In this document: in pieces, positions 1-5,878 of the stretch
Layout of the letters: every line of letters begins with the position of its first letter
Position numbering within the stretch: position 1 is the first letter of the stretch
Source of the DNA: Lachnospiraceae bacterium
GTDB taxonomy: Bacteria > Bacillota > Clostridia > Lachnospirales > Lachnospiraceae
Assembly: GCA_017477005.1 (NCBI GenBank)
Contig: JAFUXY010000243.1
Span: forward strand, 1-7,441
Direction: 5' to 3'
DNA length: 7,441 bases
Notes under the pieces: generated by a model
Told to the model about the DNA's origin: nothing
The model's database searches: none
What the model saw: the letters and a program-made list of their open reading frames with translations, nothing else
Program-made: the position numbers and the translations under genes

Positions 1-1018
1 CGAGGATGAAATGTCGCTGCATGGCTACAGTCCGTCGCTTGGAAATACGGCGGTGCGGGGCGTGGTCGCGGACAGTCTGAAGCGGCGGTTTGGCGTACCC
101 TATGAAACGAAGCATATTTTCATGACCTCTGGGGCGGCGGGTGCGATCGCGCATGCAATTCGAGCGGTCACGAAGCCGGGGGATGAGGTGCTGGTCTTTG
201 CGCCGTTCTTTTCGGAATACCATCCCTATATCCACGACACCGGAGCGGTGCTTCATATGGTTGAGGCAGATACCCCCCACTTCCAGATCCACTGGGAGGC
301 GCTGGAACGGGAGATGAATCCCAAAGTCATGGCGGTGCTGATCAATTCGCCGAACAATCCTTCGGGCGTGGTGTATTCGGAAGAGACGATGCAGCGATTG
401 ACGGATTTTCTGCGTCAAAAGGAGCAGGAATACGGGCATGATATTTTCCTGATCAGCGACGAACCGTATCGGGAGATCGTCTTTGACGGAGAGGAAACGC
501 CGTATCCGTCCTTGTATTATGACAATACCTTGTCCTGCTACTCGTTCTCCAAATCGCTGTCGCTGCCGGGGGAAAGAATCGGCTATATCGCGGTGAATCC
601 GAAGGCGACGGACGCCGATATTCTGGCGATCATGTTCGGACAGATTTCCCGGGGCATCGGGCACAACTGCCCGTCTTCGTCGGTGCAGCAGGCCGTGGCG
701 AAGGTCATCAACGAGACCTGCGATATGTCAGTCTACGAGACCAACCGCAATCTGTTGTACGACTGCCTGACGGAGCTCGGGGTAGAGGTGGAGAAGCCGG
801 GCGGCACCTTCTATATCTTTCCGAAGGCGCTAGGCGGTGATGCGGTCGCCTTCTGCAAGAAAGCGCTGGAGTATGATCTGGTCTTTGTGCCCTCGGACAA
901 TTTTGGTGTCAAGGGATATTTTCGGATCGCCTACTGCGTGGATACCGAGAAGGTGGAACGGTCGCTTCCGGTGATCCGCCGTTTCGTGACGGACTTTTTG
1001 GCTTCAAATCAAAGGTAA
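1..1018 (+). CDS. PLP-dependent class I/II aminotransferase, N-terminus cut by window edge
   Basis: Cytosolic fold-type I PLP enzyme that moves an amino group between an amino acid and a 2-oxo acid; the substrate cannot be told from sequence. The reading frame is open to base 2 (Glu-Asp-Glu before the Met codon at 11), so that Met is probably internal and about 60 N-terminal residues lie outside the window. Numbering from the Met at 11, visible motifs are HGYSPSLG near the start (the HGYxPxxG segment of this family), NSPNNPSG at 112-119, SDEPYRE at 149-155 (Asp150 should bind the pyridine nitrogen, Tyr153 the cofactor oxygen), the Schiff-base lysine K181 in SFSKSLSLPGERIGY, and Arg305 in GYFRIAY, which should hold the substrate carboxylate. 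The C-terminus is complete, with TAA at 1016-1018. A hairpin plus T-run follows, so this gene probably ends its transcription unit. The family is secure. Aspartate aminotransferase is the usual label for such proteins but is not demonstrated here. Confidence 0.93.
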   Translation, partial: EDEMSLHGYSPSLGNTAVRGVVADSLKRRFGVPYETKHIFMTSGAAGAIAHAIRAVTKPGDEVLVFAPFFSEYHPYIHDTGAVLHMVEADTPHFQIHWEALEREMNPKVMAVLINSPNNPSGVVYSEETMQRLTDFLRQKEQEYGHDIFLISDEPYREIVFDGEETPYPSLYYDNTLSCYSFSKSLSLPGERIGYIAVNPKATDADILAIMFGQISRGIGHNCPSSSVQQAVAKVINETCDMSVYETNRNLLYDCLTELGVEVEKPGGTFYIFPKALGGDAVAFCKKALEYDLVFVPSDNFGVKGYFRIAYCVDTEKVERSLPVIRRFVTDFLASNQR

Positions 1019-1026
1019 TACATAAT
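998..1026 (+). promoter_or_regulatory. Possible sigma-A promoter for the glycosyltransferase gene
   Basis: TTGGCT (998-1003, 4 of 6 to consensus) and CATAAT (1021-1026, 5 of 6) are separated by 17 bases. The -35 element lies inside the end of the aminotransferase gene. Transcription would start near 1033, placing the 1033-1062 hairpin at the very start of the glycosyltransferase mRNA. A weaker alternative, TTGGGA (1031-1036) and TAAAGT (1054-1059) with 17 bases between, lies inside the hairpin. Neither is proven. Confidence 0.3.
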
Positions 1027-1032
1027 CATCTT

Positions 1033-1068
1033 GGGACTTTGGCCTTCGGGGTCTAAAGTCTCATTTTT
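1033..1068 (+). terminator. Intrinsic terminator after the aminotransferase gene
   Basis: Bases 1033-1044 pair with 1050-1062: a GACTTT/AAAGTC core, extended by G-U and G-C pairs and two C-G pairs, with one bulged T at 1052 and a TTCGG loop. Five Ts follow at 1064-1068. It lies 15 bases after the aminotransferase stop. It also abuts the Shine-Dalgarno of the next gene, so it could act as a leader hairpin for that gene if the promoter at 998-1026 is real. Confidence 0.65.
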
Positions 1069-1083
1069 GGGAGGAAGGGGTCT

Positions 1084-2121
1084 ATGTTTACCTACAGCCT
1101 GTGTATGATCGTCAAAAATGAAGAACGCATCCTGGCCCGGTGCCTGGATTCCTTTGCGCCGCTGTTTGACGAGATTGTGGTAGTGGATACAGGATCCAAC
1201 GATCGGACGAAGGAGATTGCGGCGACCTATACGGATCGGGTGTTTGATTTTGCCTGGGTGGACGATTTTTCCGCTGCCCGCAATTTCGCATTTTCGAAGT
1301 GTACCGGGGATTATATTTATTCTTGCGACGCGGACGAGGTGTTGGACGAGGTGAATCGTGAGCGGTTTTCGCAGTTGATGCAGGCGATGCTGCCCGAGAT
1401 TGAGATTGTCCAGATGAAGTACGTGGATCCGCGGTCGACGGTGCTGAATACCCGGGAGGAATGGCGGGCGAAGCTCTTCAAACGGCTGCGATCGTTTCGG
1501 TGGGAGGATCCGGTGCATGAAACGGTACGCACCGAGCCGGTCGTCTTCGACAGCGATGTGGAGATTTTGCATGAGCCGGAGGGAGAGGCGCATGACAAGC
1601 GGGATTTTTCTATTTTTCAGAAAGCCTACCAAAATGGGACGCCGTTTTCGAAAAAGCTCTATGCAATGTACGCGACCGAGCTGTTCAAATGTGGGGAACC
1701 GGCGGATTTTGAAAGCGCCATCCCGGTATTCGAGGCACGACTGGCGATGGAGGGCTTGGAAGTCGACGCAATCCTGGTGGCGCTGGGCGTGTTGGCAAGA
1801 GGATATCGGTTGACTCACGATACAACTTCCTTTCTGAAGGTGACGCTGCGGGGTTTTTCGGGTGGTTTTTTGGGCAGCTCGGAGCTCTGCTGCGAGTTGG
1901 GACAGTATTTTTTGGAGGCAGGAGACATAGGCGAAGCGGCGCGGTGGTTTGAGCGGGCTTTGCGGGAGACGGAGCCGGTGTCGGATGCGCGGAGCGGCGG
2001 CGATCTGGCGTTTTTGGGGCTGGCCTCCTGCGAGGAAGCGAGGGGGCATGAGGCCGAGGCCAAGGAGTATCGGAAAAGAGCGGCTGAGTGGCACAAAAAT
2101 GTTTTTGACCCCTATGCCTAA
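1084..2121 (+). CDS. Family 2 glycosyltransferase with TPR-like C-terminal half
   Basis: Predicted cytosolic enzyme (345 aa) that transfers a sugar from a nucleotide-sugar donor; the acceptor is unknown. The GT-A (GT2) domain spans roughly residues 1-165: SLCMIVKNEE at the N-terminus, VDTGSNDRT at 34-42 (nucleotide binding), DFSAARN at 61-67, the metal-binding DxD-like motif CDADE at 81-85, and a VHE motif at 144-146 typical of this subgroup. No signal peptide or membrane segment is visible. Residues about 195-335 are helical and Ala/Glu/Leu-rich, with TPR-like pieces such as GDIGEAARWFERAL near 280-293, the arrangement of the 'glycosyltransferase plus TPR' proteins common in Firmicutes. The ATG at 1084 is preceded by GGGAGGAAGG at 1070-1079, a strong Shine-Dalgarno. 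It stands alone between a putative terminator and the but gene, with no other cell-surface or glycan gene beside it, so its target is open. Protein, peptide or surface polymer glycosylation are all possible. Confidence 0.88.
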   Translation: MFTYSLCMIVKNEERILARCLDSFAPLFDEIVVVDTGSNDRTKEIAATYTDRVFDFAWVDDFSAARNFAFSKCTGDYIYSCDADEVLDEVNRERFSQLMQAMLPEIEIVQMKYVDPRSTVLNTREEWRAKLFKRLRSFRWEDPVHETVRTEPVVFDSDVEILHEPEGEAHDKRDFSIFQKAYQNGTPFSKKLYAMYATELFKCGEPADFESAIPVFEARLAMEGLEVDAILVALGVLARGYRLTHDTTSFLKVTLRGFSGGFLGSSELCCELGQYFLEAGDIGEAARWFERALRETEPVSDARSGGDLAFLGLASCEEARGHEAEAKEYRKRAAEWHKNVFDPYA

Positions 2122-2134
2122 TTGTGGTATCTTA
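2105..2134 (+). promoter_or_regulatory. Possible promoter for the but gene
   Basis: TTGACC (2105-2110, 5 of 6 to the -35 consensus) and TATCTT (2129-2134, 4 of 6) are 18 bases apart. The -35 falls in the last codons of the glycosyltransferase gene. The following AT-rich stretch (GATAATATT, 2140-2148) offers other -10-like words without a well-spaced -35. A leader of roughly 60 bases would result. This is a consensus match only. Confidence 0.3.
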
Positions 2135-2186
2135 GTAGGGATAATATTGTCTTGAAGCGGTGGTAGAGTATCGGCACTGTGTCAAA

Positions 2187-2193
2187 AAGGAGG
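2187..2193 (+). promoter_or_regulatory. Shine-Dalgarno that fixes the but start
   Basis: AAGGAGG lies 6 bases before the ATG at 2200. The same frame also opens at an in-frame GTG at 2179, but that codon lies upstream of this site and would add seven residues (one Val/Met plus a basic stretch) absent from But proteins. The ATG at 2200 is therefore the start. Confidence 0.85.
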
Positions 2194-2199
2194 AAGCGT

Positions 2200-3540
2200 A
2201 TGGGATACAAAGAAGAGTATGAGCAGAAATTGGTTTCGGCGGACGAAGCGGCAAAGATCGTCAAGTCCGGCGACTGGGTGGATTATGGATGGTGCGCGGC
2301 GACGCCGGAGGCGATCGACAAGGCGCTGGCCAAGCGTACCGACGAGCTTTCGGACGTGAAGGTGCGGGGCGGCATTCTGTTCCATCTGCCGGCCATTTTT
2401 GAGAGAGAGGATGCAGGCGAGCATTTTTGCTGGAATTCCTGGCATATGAGCGGCGTGGAGCGCCGTATGATCTCGATGGGCGTGGGGTATTATTCTCCGC
2501 TCAAATATTCGGAACTGCCCAAATATTACCGTCAGTATATCGAGACACCGGACGTGGCCTTCTTCCAGGTGGCGCCGATGGATGCACATGGATATTTCAA
2601 CTTCGGCCCCTCCGCTTCTCATATGATGGCGGTCTGTGAGACGGCAAAGAAGGTCGTGGTCGAGGTCAATCAAAATATGCCCCGCTGTCTGGGCGGTTTT
2701 GAGGCGGACATCCATATTTCCAAGGTGGATATGATCGTGGAGGGGGAGAATCCTCCGATCTGCGAGCTTCCAGCGGGCGGCGAGCCGACCGAAGTGGATC
2801 GGAAGGTGGCAGAGTTGGTAGTTCCCGAGATCCCGAATGGCGCCTGCCTGCAGCTTGGCATCGGTGGCATGCCCAACACGATCGGAAAGATGATCGCGGA
2901 ATCCGATTTGAAGGATTTGGGCGTGCATACCGAGATGTATGTGGATGCGTTCGTGGATATCGCCAAGGCGGGAAAGATCACCGGGGCAAGGAAGAGCATC
3001 GACCGCTTCCGCCAGGCTTTTGCGTTCGGCGCCGGGACGAAAAAGCTCTATGATTATGTCAATGACAATCCGGCCGTGATGAGCGCGCCGGTGGATTATA
3101 CCAACGATGCCCGGACGATCGGTGCGATCGACAACTTTGTGTCGATCAACAACGCGGTAGATGTGGACTTGTATGGACAAGTCAATGCGGAGTCCGCTGG
3201 TGTGAAGCAGATTTCCGGCGCGGGCGGACAGATGGATTTCGTATTGGGCGCCTTCCTGTCGAACGGCGGAAAGAGCTTCATCTGCCTGTCCTCCACGTTC
3301 AAGAGCAAGGACGGGGTGGTACACAGCCGTATTCGCCCCACGTTGGCAGAAGGCTCCACTGTGACGGATACGAGGCCGCAGACCATGTATCTGGTGACGG
3401 AGTACGGTATGGTCTGCCTGAAGGGGCTGTCGGCGTGGCAAAGAGCAGAGGCGATCATCTCGATCGCGCATCCGGATTTCCGGGACGACCTGATCAAAGA
3501 GGCGGAAAAGATGGGCATGTGGAGACGTTCCAATAAGTAA
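2200..3540 (+). CDS. but: Butyryl-CoA:acetate CoA-transferase
   Basis: Transfers CoA from butyryl-CoA to acetate, releasing butyrate and acetyl-CoA, the final step of butyrate fermentation in many gut and oral Clostridia; cytosolic. The 446-aa length matches the family (about 445-450). Diagnostic stretches include [11 protein letters not shown] near residue 25, [12 protein letters not shown] near 75, [19 protein letters not shown] near 120-140, the CoA-site motif GIGGMPN at 220-226, [12 protein letters not shown] with Glu245 as the expected catalytic glutamate (by position, equivalent to Glu238 of Clostridium aminobutyricum 4-hydroxybutyrate CoA-transferase), [24 protein letters not shown], and the C-terminal [17 protein letters not shown] ending in WRRSNK. 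From recollection of Roseburia-type But, similarity runs over the whole length, which favours But over the related 4-hydroxybutyrate or propionate enzymes. No other butyrate-pathway gene (thl, hbd, crt, bcd, etf) is in the window, and but is commonly found apart from them. The gene to its right starts 47 bases later and is probably co-transcribed. Confidence 0.95.
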   Translation: MGYKEEYEQKLVSADEAAKIVKSGDWVDYGWCAATPEAIDKALAKRTDELSDVKVRGGILFHLPAIFEREDAGEHFCWNSWHMSGVERRMISMGVGYYSPLKYSELPKYYRQYIETPDVAFFQVAPMDAHGYFNFGPSASHMMAVCETAKKVVVEVNQNMPRCLGGFEADIHISKVDMIVEGENPPICELPAGGEPTEVDRKVAELVVPEIPNGACLQLGIGGMPNTIGKMIAESDLKDLGVHTEMYVDAFVDIAKAGKITGARKSIDRFRQAFAFGAGTKKLYDYVNDNPAVMSAPVDYTNDARTIGAIDNFVSINNAVDVDLYGQVNAESAGVKQISGAGGQMDFVLGAFLSNGGKSFICLSSTFKSKDGVVHSRIRPTLAEGSTVTDTRPQTMYLVTEYGMVCLKGLSAWQRAEAIISIAHPDFRDDLIKEAEKMGMWRRSNK

Positions 3541-3546
3541 AATGAG

Positions 3547-3562
3547 GTTCAGGCGACTGAAC
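3547..3562 (+). other. Small intercistronic hairpin (6-bp stem, GCGA tetraloop)
   Basis: GTTCAG and CTGAAC are perfect complements around the loop GCGA, a GNRA-type stable tetraloop. It begins six bases after the but stop and ends 25 bases before the next start. No T-run follows, so it is not an intrinsic terminator. It could stabilise the 3' end of but mRNA or mark a processing site. The stem is short enough for chance. Confidence 0.4.
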
Positions 3563-3587
3563 AGTTACAAGATGGGAGGAAACACAT

Positions 3588-4913
3588 ATGAAGATGAAGC
3601 AATGGAAAAAAAGAATGTTGGGCCTGGGGCTGTCGGTTGTGATGGCTTTTGGCAGCGCGGTGGCTGCGCCGGCTCTTTCGACAGAAGCGAAGTCGGTGCC
3701 GAAGATCACGATGTCTTCGACAGAAAATGGTTCCTATTCGGGCTACCATGCGGTTCCAGACCGAACCTTTCTATACAAAAAGGGAAAAAAGGAGCTGCAC
3801 GTCGTATCCGTGATCGGTATGAAGCTGACCGATTACACCTTGAATCCCAAGTATTCGGTGACTTCGGTAAAAAAGATCAAACTGCCGCGGTACAATGAGT
3901 GGGGAGGCTATTTCCACAGCGAAAAGGGGCAGCATTATGTGGCGATCGGCTTCGACAATACGGCCGAGAGCGAGACAAAGACCGTGATTCGAGTAATCAA
4001 ATACGACAAGGACTGGGAGAAGGCCGGACAGGTCGATATCCACGGCTATTCCTCGAATGGGCAGGGGCTCGGCGTGTATAAGCCGTTTGATTATGGCAAT
4101 GTCAGCTTCACCGAAAACGGGGACACGCTGTATCTGATGACAGCGAGGACGATGTTCTCGAACAGCGAGGGTCTGCATTCCCAGTCGAATATCGCTTTTG
4201 CGATCAACACCAAAAAGATGGAATCCCATACGAACAACGTGAGCTACTGTTCACATTCCTTCAACCAGTTTGCGCGGTTCAAGGACGGCAATCTGTATCT
4301 GGTGGATCAGGGAGACGCGCATCCGAGAGGGGTGCAGATTACGATCTATGATGATTTCGGAAAGGCGCAGGGGGATTTGAAATCGAACGCGATCCGCAGC
4401 AGCGTGACGGCTTTTGCCTTCCAGGGAGATGTGGGCAACAATGCGACCGGCGCGACGGTGGGCGGTATGGAGGTTTCCAACTCCTACGTGCTGGTGACAG
4501 GCTCGGCGCAGCCCCACGGCTCGTCGGTGGACGGCGTGACCGGTTTTGCTTCGGGATATGGGGAAAACCTGTATCTGATCAAGCGCAGCACGAGCACCGG
4601 TGAATGCTCGATCCGTTGGCTCACGAGCTACAATCCGGCTATTTCGGGCGCGACAGTGGAGTGTCCGCGGATGGTCAAGGTCAACAACAACCTGTTCGCG
4701 ATCCTGTACACGATCAAGAATGTGAACAACGGAAAACGGTATTTCCACTGCATGTACATCGATGGAAGCGGCCAAAAGATCAAGGACGCGCCGTTCAGCA
4801 ACATCCAGTTCCGCGGCGGCACGCAGCCCATCGTGTTCAACAACCGGATCGTGTTCGTGGAGAAACCGTCCAATTTGCAGAATGTCCAGATTTACAACAT
4901 TCCAACGAAATAA
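3588..4913 (+). CDS. Secreted beta-propeller-like protein of unknown function
   Basis: I do not recognise a named family. The 441-aa protein begins with a clear Sec signal peptide: a basic n-region (KMKQWKKR, 2-9), a hydrophobic core (10-27), and an AVA/A cleavage candidate after Ala26, with a second possible site after Ala34. There is no lipobox, LPxTG or second membrane segment, so it should be released or held loosely at the cell surface. The mature part is rich in Gly, Asn, Tyr and Val. It shows about seven loosely repeated units of paired beta strands ending in polar turns, near 60-98, 107-152, 172-212, 225-258, 295-346, 362-396 and 412-438, with recurring words such as NLYLVDQGD, NLYLIKRS and NLFAILYTI. 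This suggests a seven-bladed beta-propeller (inference). Only three Cys occur in the mature part (221, 340, 388). GGGAGG at 3574-3579 supports the ATG at 3588. Its stop overlaps the next start (TAATG), so the two genes are translationally linked. A carbohydrate-binding or lyase role is possible but not shown. Confidence 0.85.
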   Translation: MKMKQWKKRMLGLGLSVVMAFGSAVAAPALSTEAKSVPKITMSSTENGSYSGYHAVPDRTFLYKKGKKELHVVSVIGMKLTDYTLNPKYSVTSVKKIKLPRYNEWGGYFHSEKGQHYVAIGFDNTAESETKTVIRVIKYDKDWEKAGQVDIHGYSSNGQGLGVYKPFDYGNVSFTENGDTLYLMTARTMFSNSEGLHSQSNIAFAINTKKMESHTNNVSYCSHSFNQFARFKDGNLYLVDQGDAHPRGVQITIYDDFGKAQGDLKSNAIRSSVTAFAFQGDVGNNATGATVGGMEVSNSYVLVTGSAQPHGSSVDGVTGFASGYGENLYLIKRSTSTGECSIRWLTSYNPAISGATVECPRMVKVNNNLFAILYTIKNVNNGKRYFHCMYIDGSGQKIKDAPFSNIQFRGGTQPIVFNNRIVFVEKPSNLQNVQIYNIPTK

Positions 4914-5878
4914 TGAAACGTGAATTTTGGAATGAGTGCAGGGAAGCTCCCCGGTTGGAGACGGAGTTTTTGGAAAGCGGGCAGTTGTATTCACTTTCGG
5001 TGGCGCTTTCTCTGGGCGATGTCCGGGATGTGCTGCTCGGCTTGAAGGATCCCGCCCGCTACGACCGCAGGGATTCGGCGTTTCGCGCACCGCAGGGGCT
5101 AGGCCCGGTCTATACAATCAAACAATCTACCCATCTGTTTCGAAGCAGTTGGGAACAAGTGATCCAAATCGATTATCCGGCGGGGACTCCGTCGGATAAT
5201 CGACTTTTTTTCAACCTGAAAGGGCATGGGGTCGGGAATATCGAAGACCACAATCTGTGGATAAATGCCGATGCTTTTTGGGGGAAGCCAGACAGAGCCG
5301 ATGGGGATGGTGGAGATACGGGAACGCCCAGGGCGGACACAGACGGTGGAGATGCGGAAACGCCCAGGGCGGACACAGACGGTGGAGACACGGAAGCACC
5401 CCAGGCAGACGATGTTTGTGTGGACGAGTTCGGTTGGCTCCCGGTCGAGGGGTCCCCGCTGGATTTCCGGGAAGAGACGCCGATCGGAGAGAGGATTCGG
5501 ATGGGTTATCGGCCGCTGGCGGAGAGGAAGGGCTACGACCATATTTTTCGACTGAAGCAGACCGGGAAGGAAGAAGATGGGCTTTGGCTGGCCGCCACCC
5601 TCAGTGACCACGCGAGGACGCTTTCGCTGGAGGTGTATACAGATTTTCCGGCACTCTATTTCTACACCGGAAATGGTTTTTCGGGAAAGGATATCGGAAA
5701 GGGAGGCTGTATCTATCCGAAGCGAGGCGGCGTGTTGTTGGCGCCAGTCGATTGGCCCTTGGTGGATTTGTCCTTGGAACGTGCCGGAGAGGATGCCGCA
5801 AAATGGCGGGGCGGACGGGTGGAATACCGCTTCCGTCCGCTCGCGCAGGAATTTGCAGGGGGGGTCAAAGGGAGGTGA
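4913..5878 (+). CDS. Divergent aldose 1-epimerase (galactose mutarotase)-like protein, probably not catalytic
   Basis: Classical members interconvert alpha and beta anomers of aldoses. Family signs: DVLLGLKDPARY at 39-50, FFNL at 99-102, EDHNLWINAD ending at 120, SPLDFREETPIG at 181-192, GYDHIF with Asp209 (equivalent to the substrate-binding Asp243 of the Lactococcus enzyme), LYFYTGN ending at 254, GKGGCIYPKRGG, and a terminal VEYRFRP. Key residues are missing by my manual alignment. The NHSYFNL motif with the catalytic His reads NRLFFNL (Arg97), and the LETQ catalytic Glu position reads LAPV (Ala277). Only about 54 residues separate DVLLG from NRLFFNL, against roughly 110-120 normally, so the GRxANRI and NxLHGG parts are absent. 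A 36-residue acidic repeat occupies 133-168. The frame is open upstream to 4604, but that part overlaps the secreted-protein gene. The ATG at 4913 (TAATG overlap, no Shine-Dalgarno) gives 321 aa with a family-like N-terminus. No signal peptide. A terminator-like hairpin lies within the gene at 5169-5211. It could be a decaying gene or a sugar-binding relative with a new role. Confidence 0.8.
   Translation: MKREFWNECREAPRLETEFLESGQLYSLSVALSLGDVRDVLLGLKDPARYDRRDSAFRAPQGLGPVYTIKQSTHLFRSSWEQVIQIDYPAGTPSDNRLFFNLKGHGVGNIEDHNLWINADAFWGKPDRADGDGGDTGTPRADTDGGDAETPRADTDGGDTEAPQADDVCVDEFGWLPVEGSPLDFREETPIGERIRMGYRPLAERKGYDHIFRLKQTGKEEDGLWLAATLSDHARTLSLEVYTDFPALYFYTGNGFSGKDIGKGGCIYPKRGGVLLAPVDWPLVDLSLERAGEDAAKWRGGRVEYRFRPLAQEFAGGVKGR
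5169..5211 (+). terminator. Canonical intrinsic terminator inside the mutarotase-like coding sequence
   Basis: TCGATTATCCGGCGGG (5169-5184) pairs with TCCGTCGGATAATCGA (5188-5203) around the loop GAC. This makes 16 consecutive base pairs, two of them G-U, and the outer 11 are perfect Watson-Crick. One base later comes an uninterrupted run of seven Ts (5205-5211). It is stronger than the hairpin after the aminotransferase gene. It sits in codons 86-100 of the sense strand and is oriented to stop transcription of the gene that contains it. The opposite strand has no T-run, so it is one-directional. Confidence 0.75.
5309..5416 (+). repeat. In-frame 36-bp tandem repeat, three units
   Basis: Units lie at 5309-5344, 5345-5380 and 5381-5416. 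Units 1 and 2 differ at 2 of 36 bases. Unit 3 is diverged, mainly in its second half. They encode GGDTGTPRADTD, GGDAETPRADTD and GGDTEAPQADDV (residues 133-168). A degenerate RADGD just before unit 1 may be the relic of an earlier copy. The repeat lies between INAD and SPLDFRE, a loop in family structures, and adds a flexible acidic insert. A unit length divisible by three keeps the frame when copy number changes. Confidence 0.9.

Noticed and set aside
1009..2094. Long open frame on the minus strand (361 codons) opposite the glycosyltransferase
   Set aside because: No family features, Arg/His/Pro-rich shadow composition, and it lies opposite a clear enzyme with strong motifs and Shine-Dalgarno. 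G/C-rich third positions keep the opposite frame open.
2122..2199. Riboswitch or structured leader before but
   Set aside because: Only 78 bases, with weak TATC/GATA pairing and no terminator or known motif.
2182..3471. Long open frame on the minus strand (429 codons) opposite but
   Set aside because: Same cause; the product is His/Arg/Leu-rich with no recognisable domain, while the plus strand encodes a full-length known enzyme.
4604..4912. N-terminal extension of the mutarotase-like frame by 103 codons
   Set aside because: It overlaps the secreted-protein gene in another frame, has a low-complexity shadow sequence and no Shine-Dalgarno. The ATG at 4913 gives the family-like N-terminus.
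4251..5117. Minus-strand open frame of 288 codons across the secreted-protein/mutarotase junction
   Set aside because: No start signal or domain. It spans two genes on the other strand and looks like a composition shadow.
5169..5203. Inverted repeat as a transposon end, integration site or DNA uptake signal
   Set aside because: Single copy in the window, no transposase or target duplication, and the reading frame matches the family on both sides. The T7 tail fits a terminator better.
5309..5416. CRISPR-like array
   Set aside because: The 36-bp units abut without spacers and are in frame within a gene; this is a coding tandem repeat.
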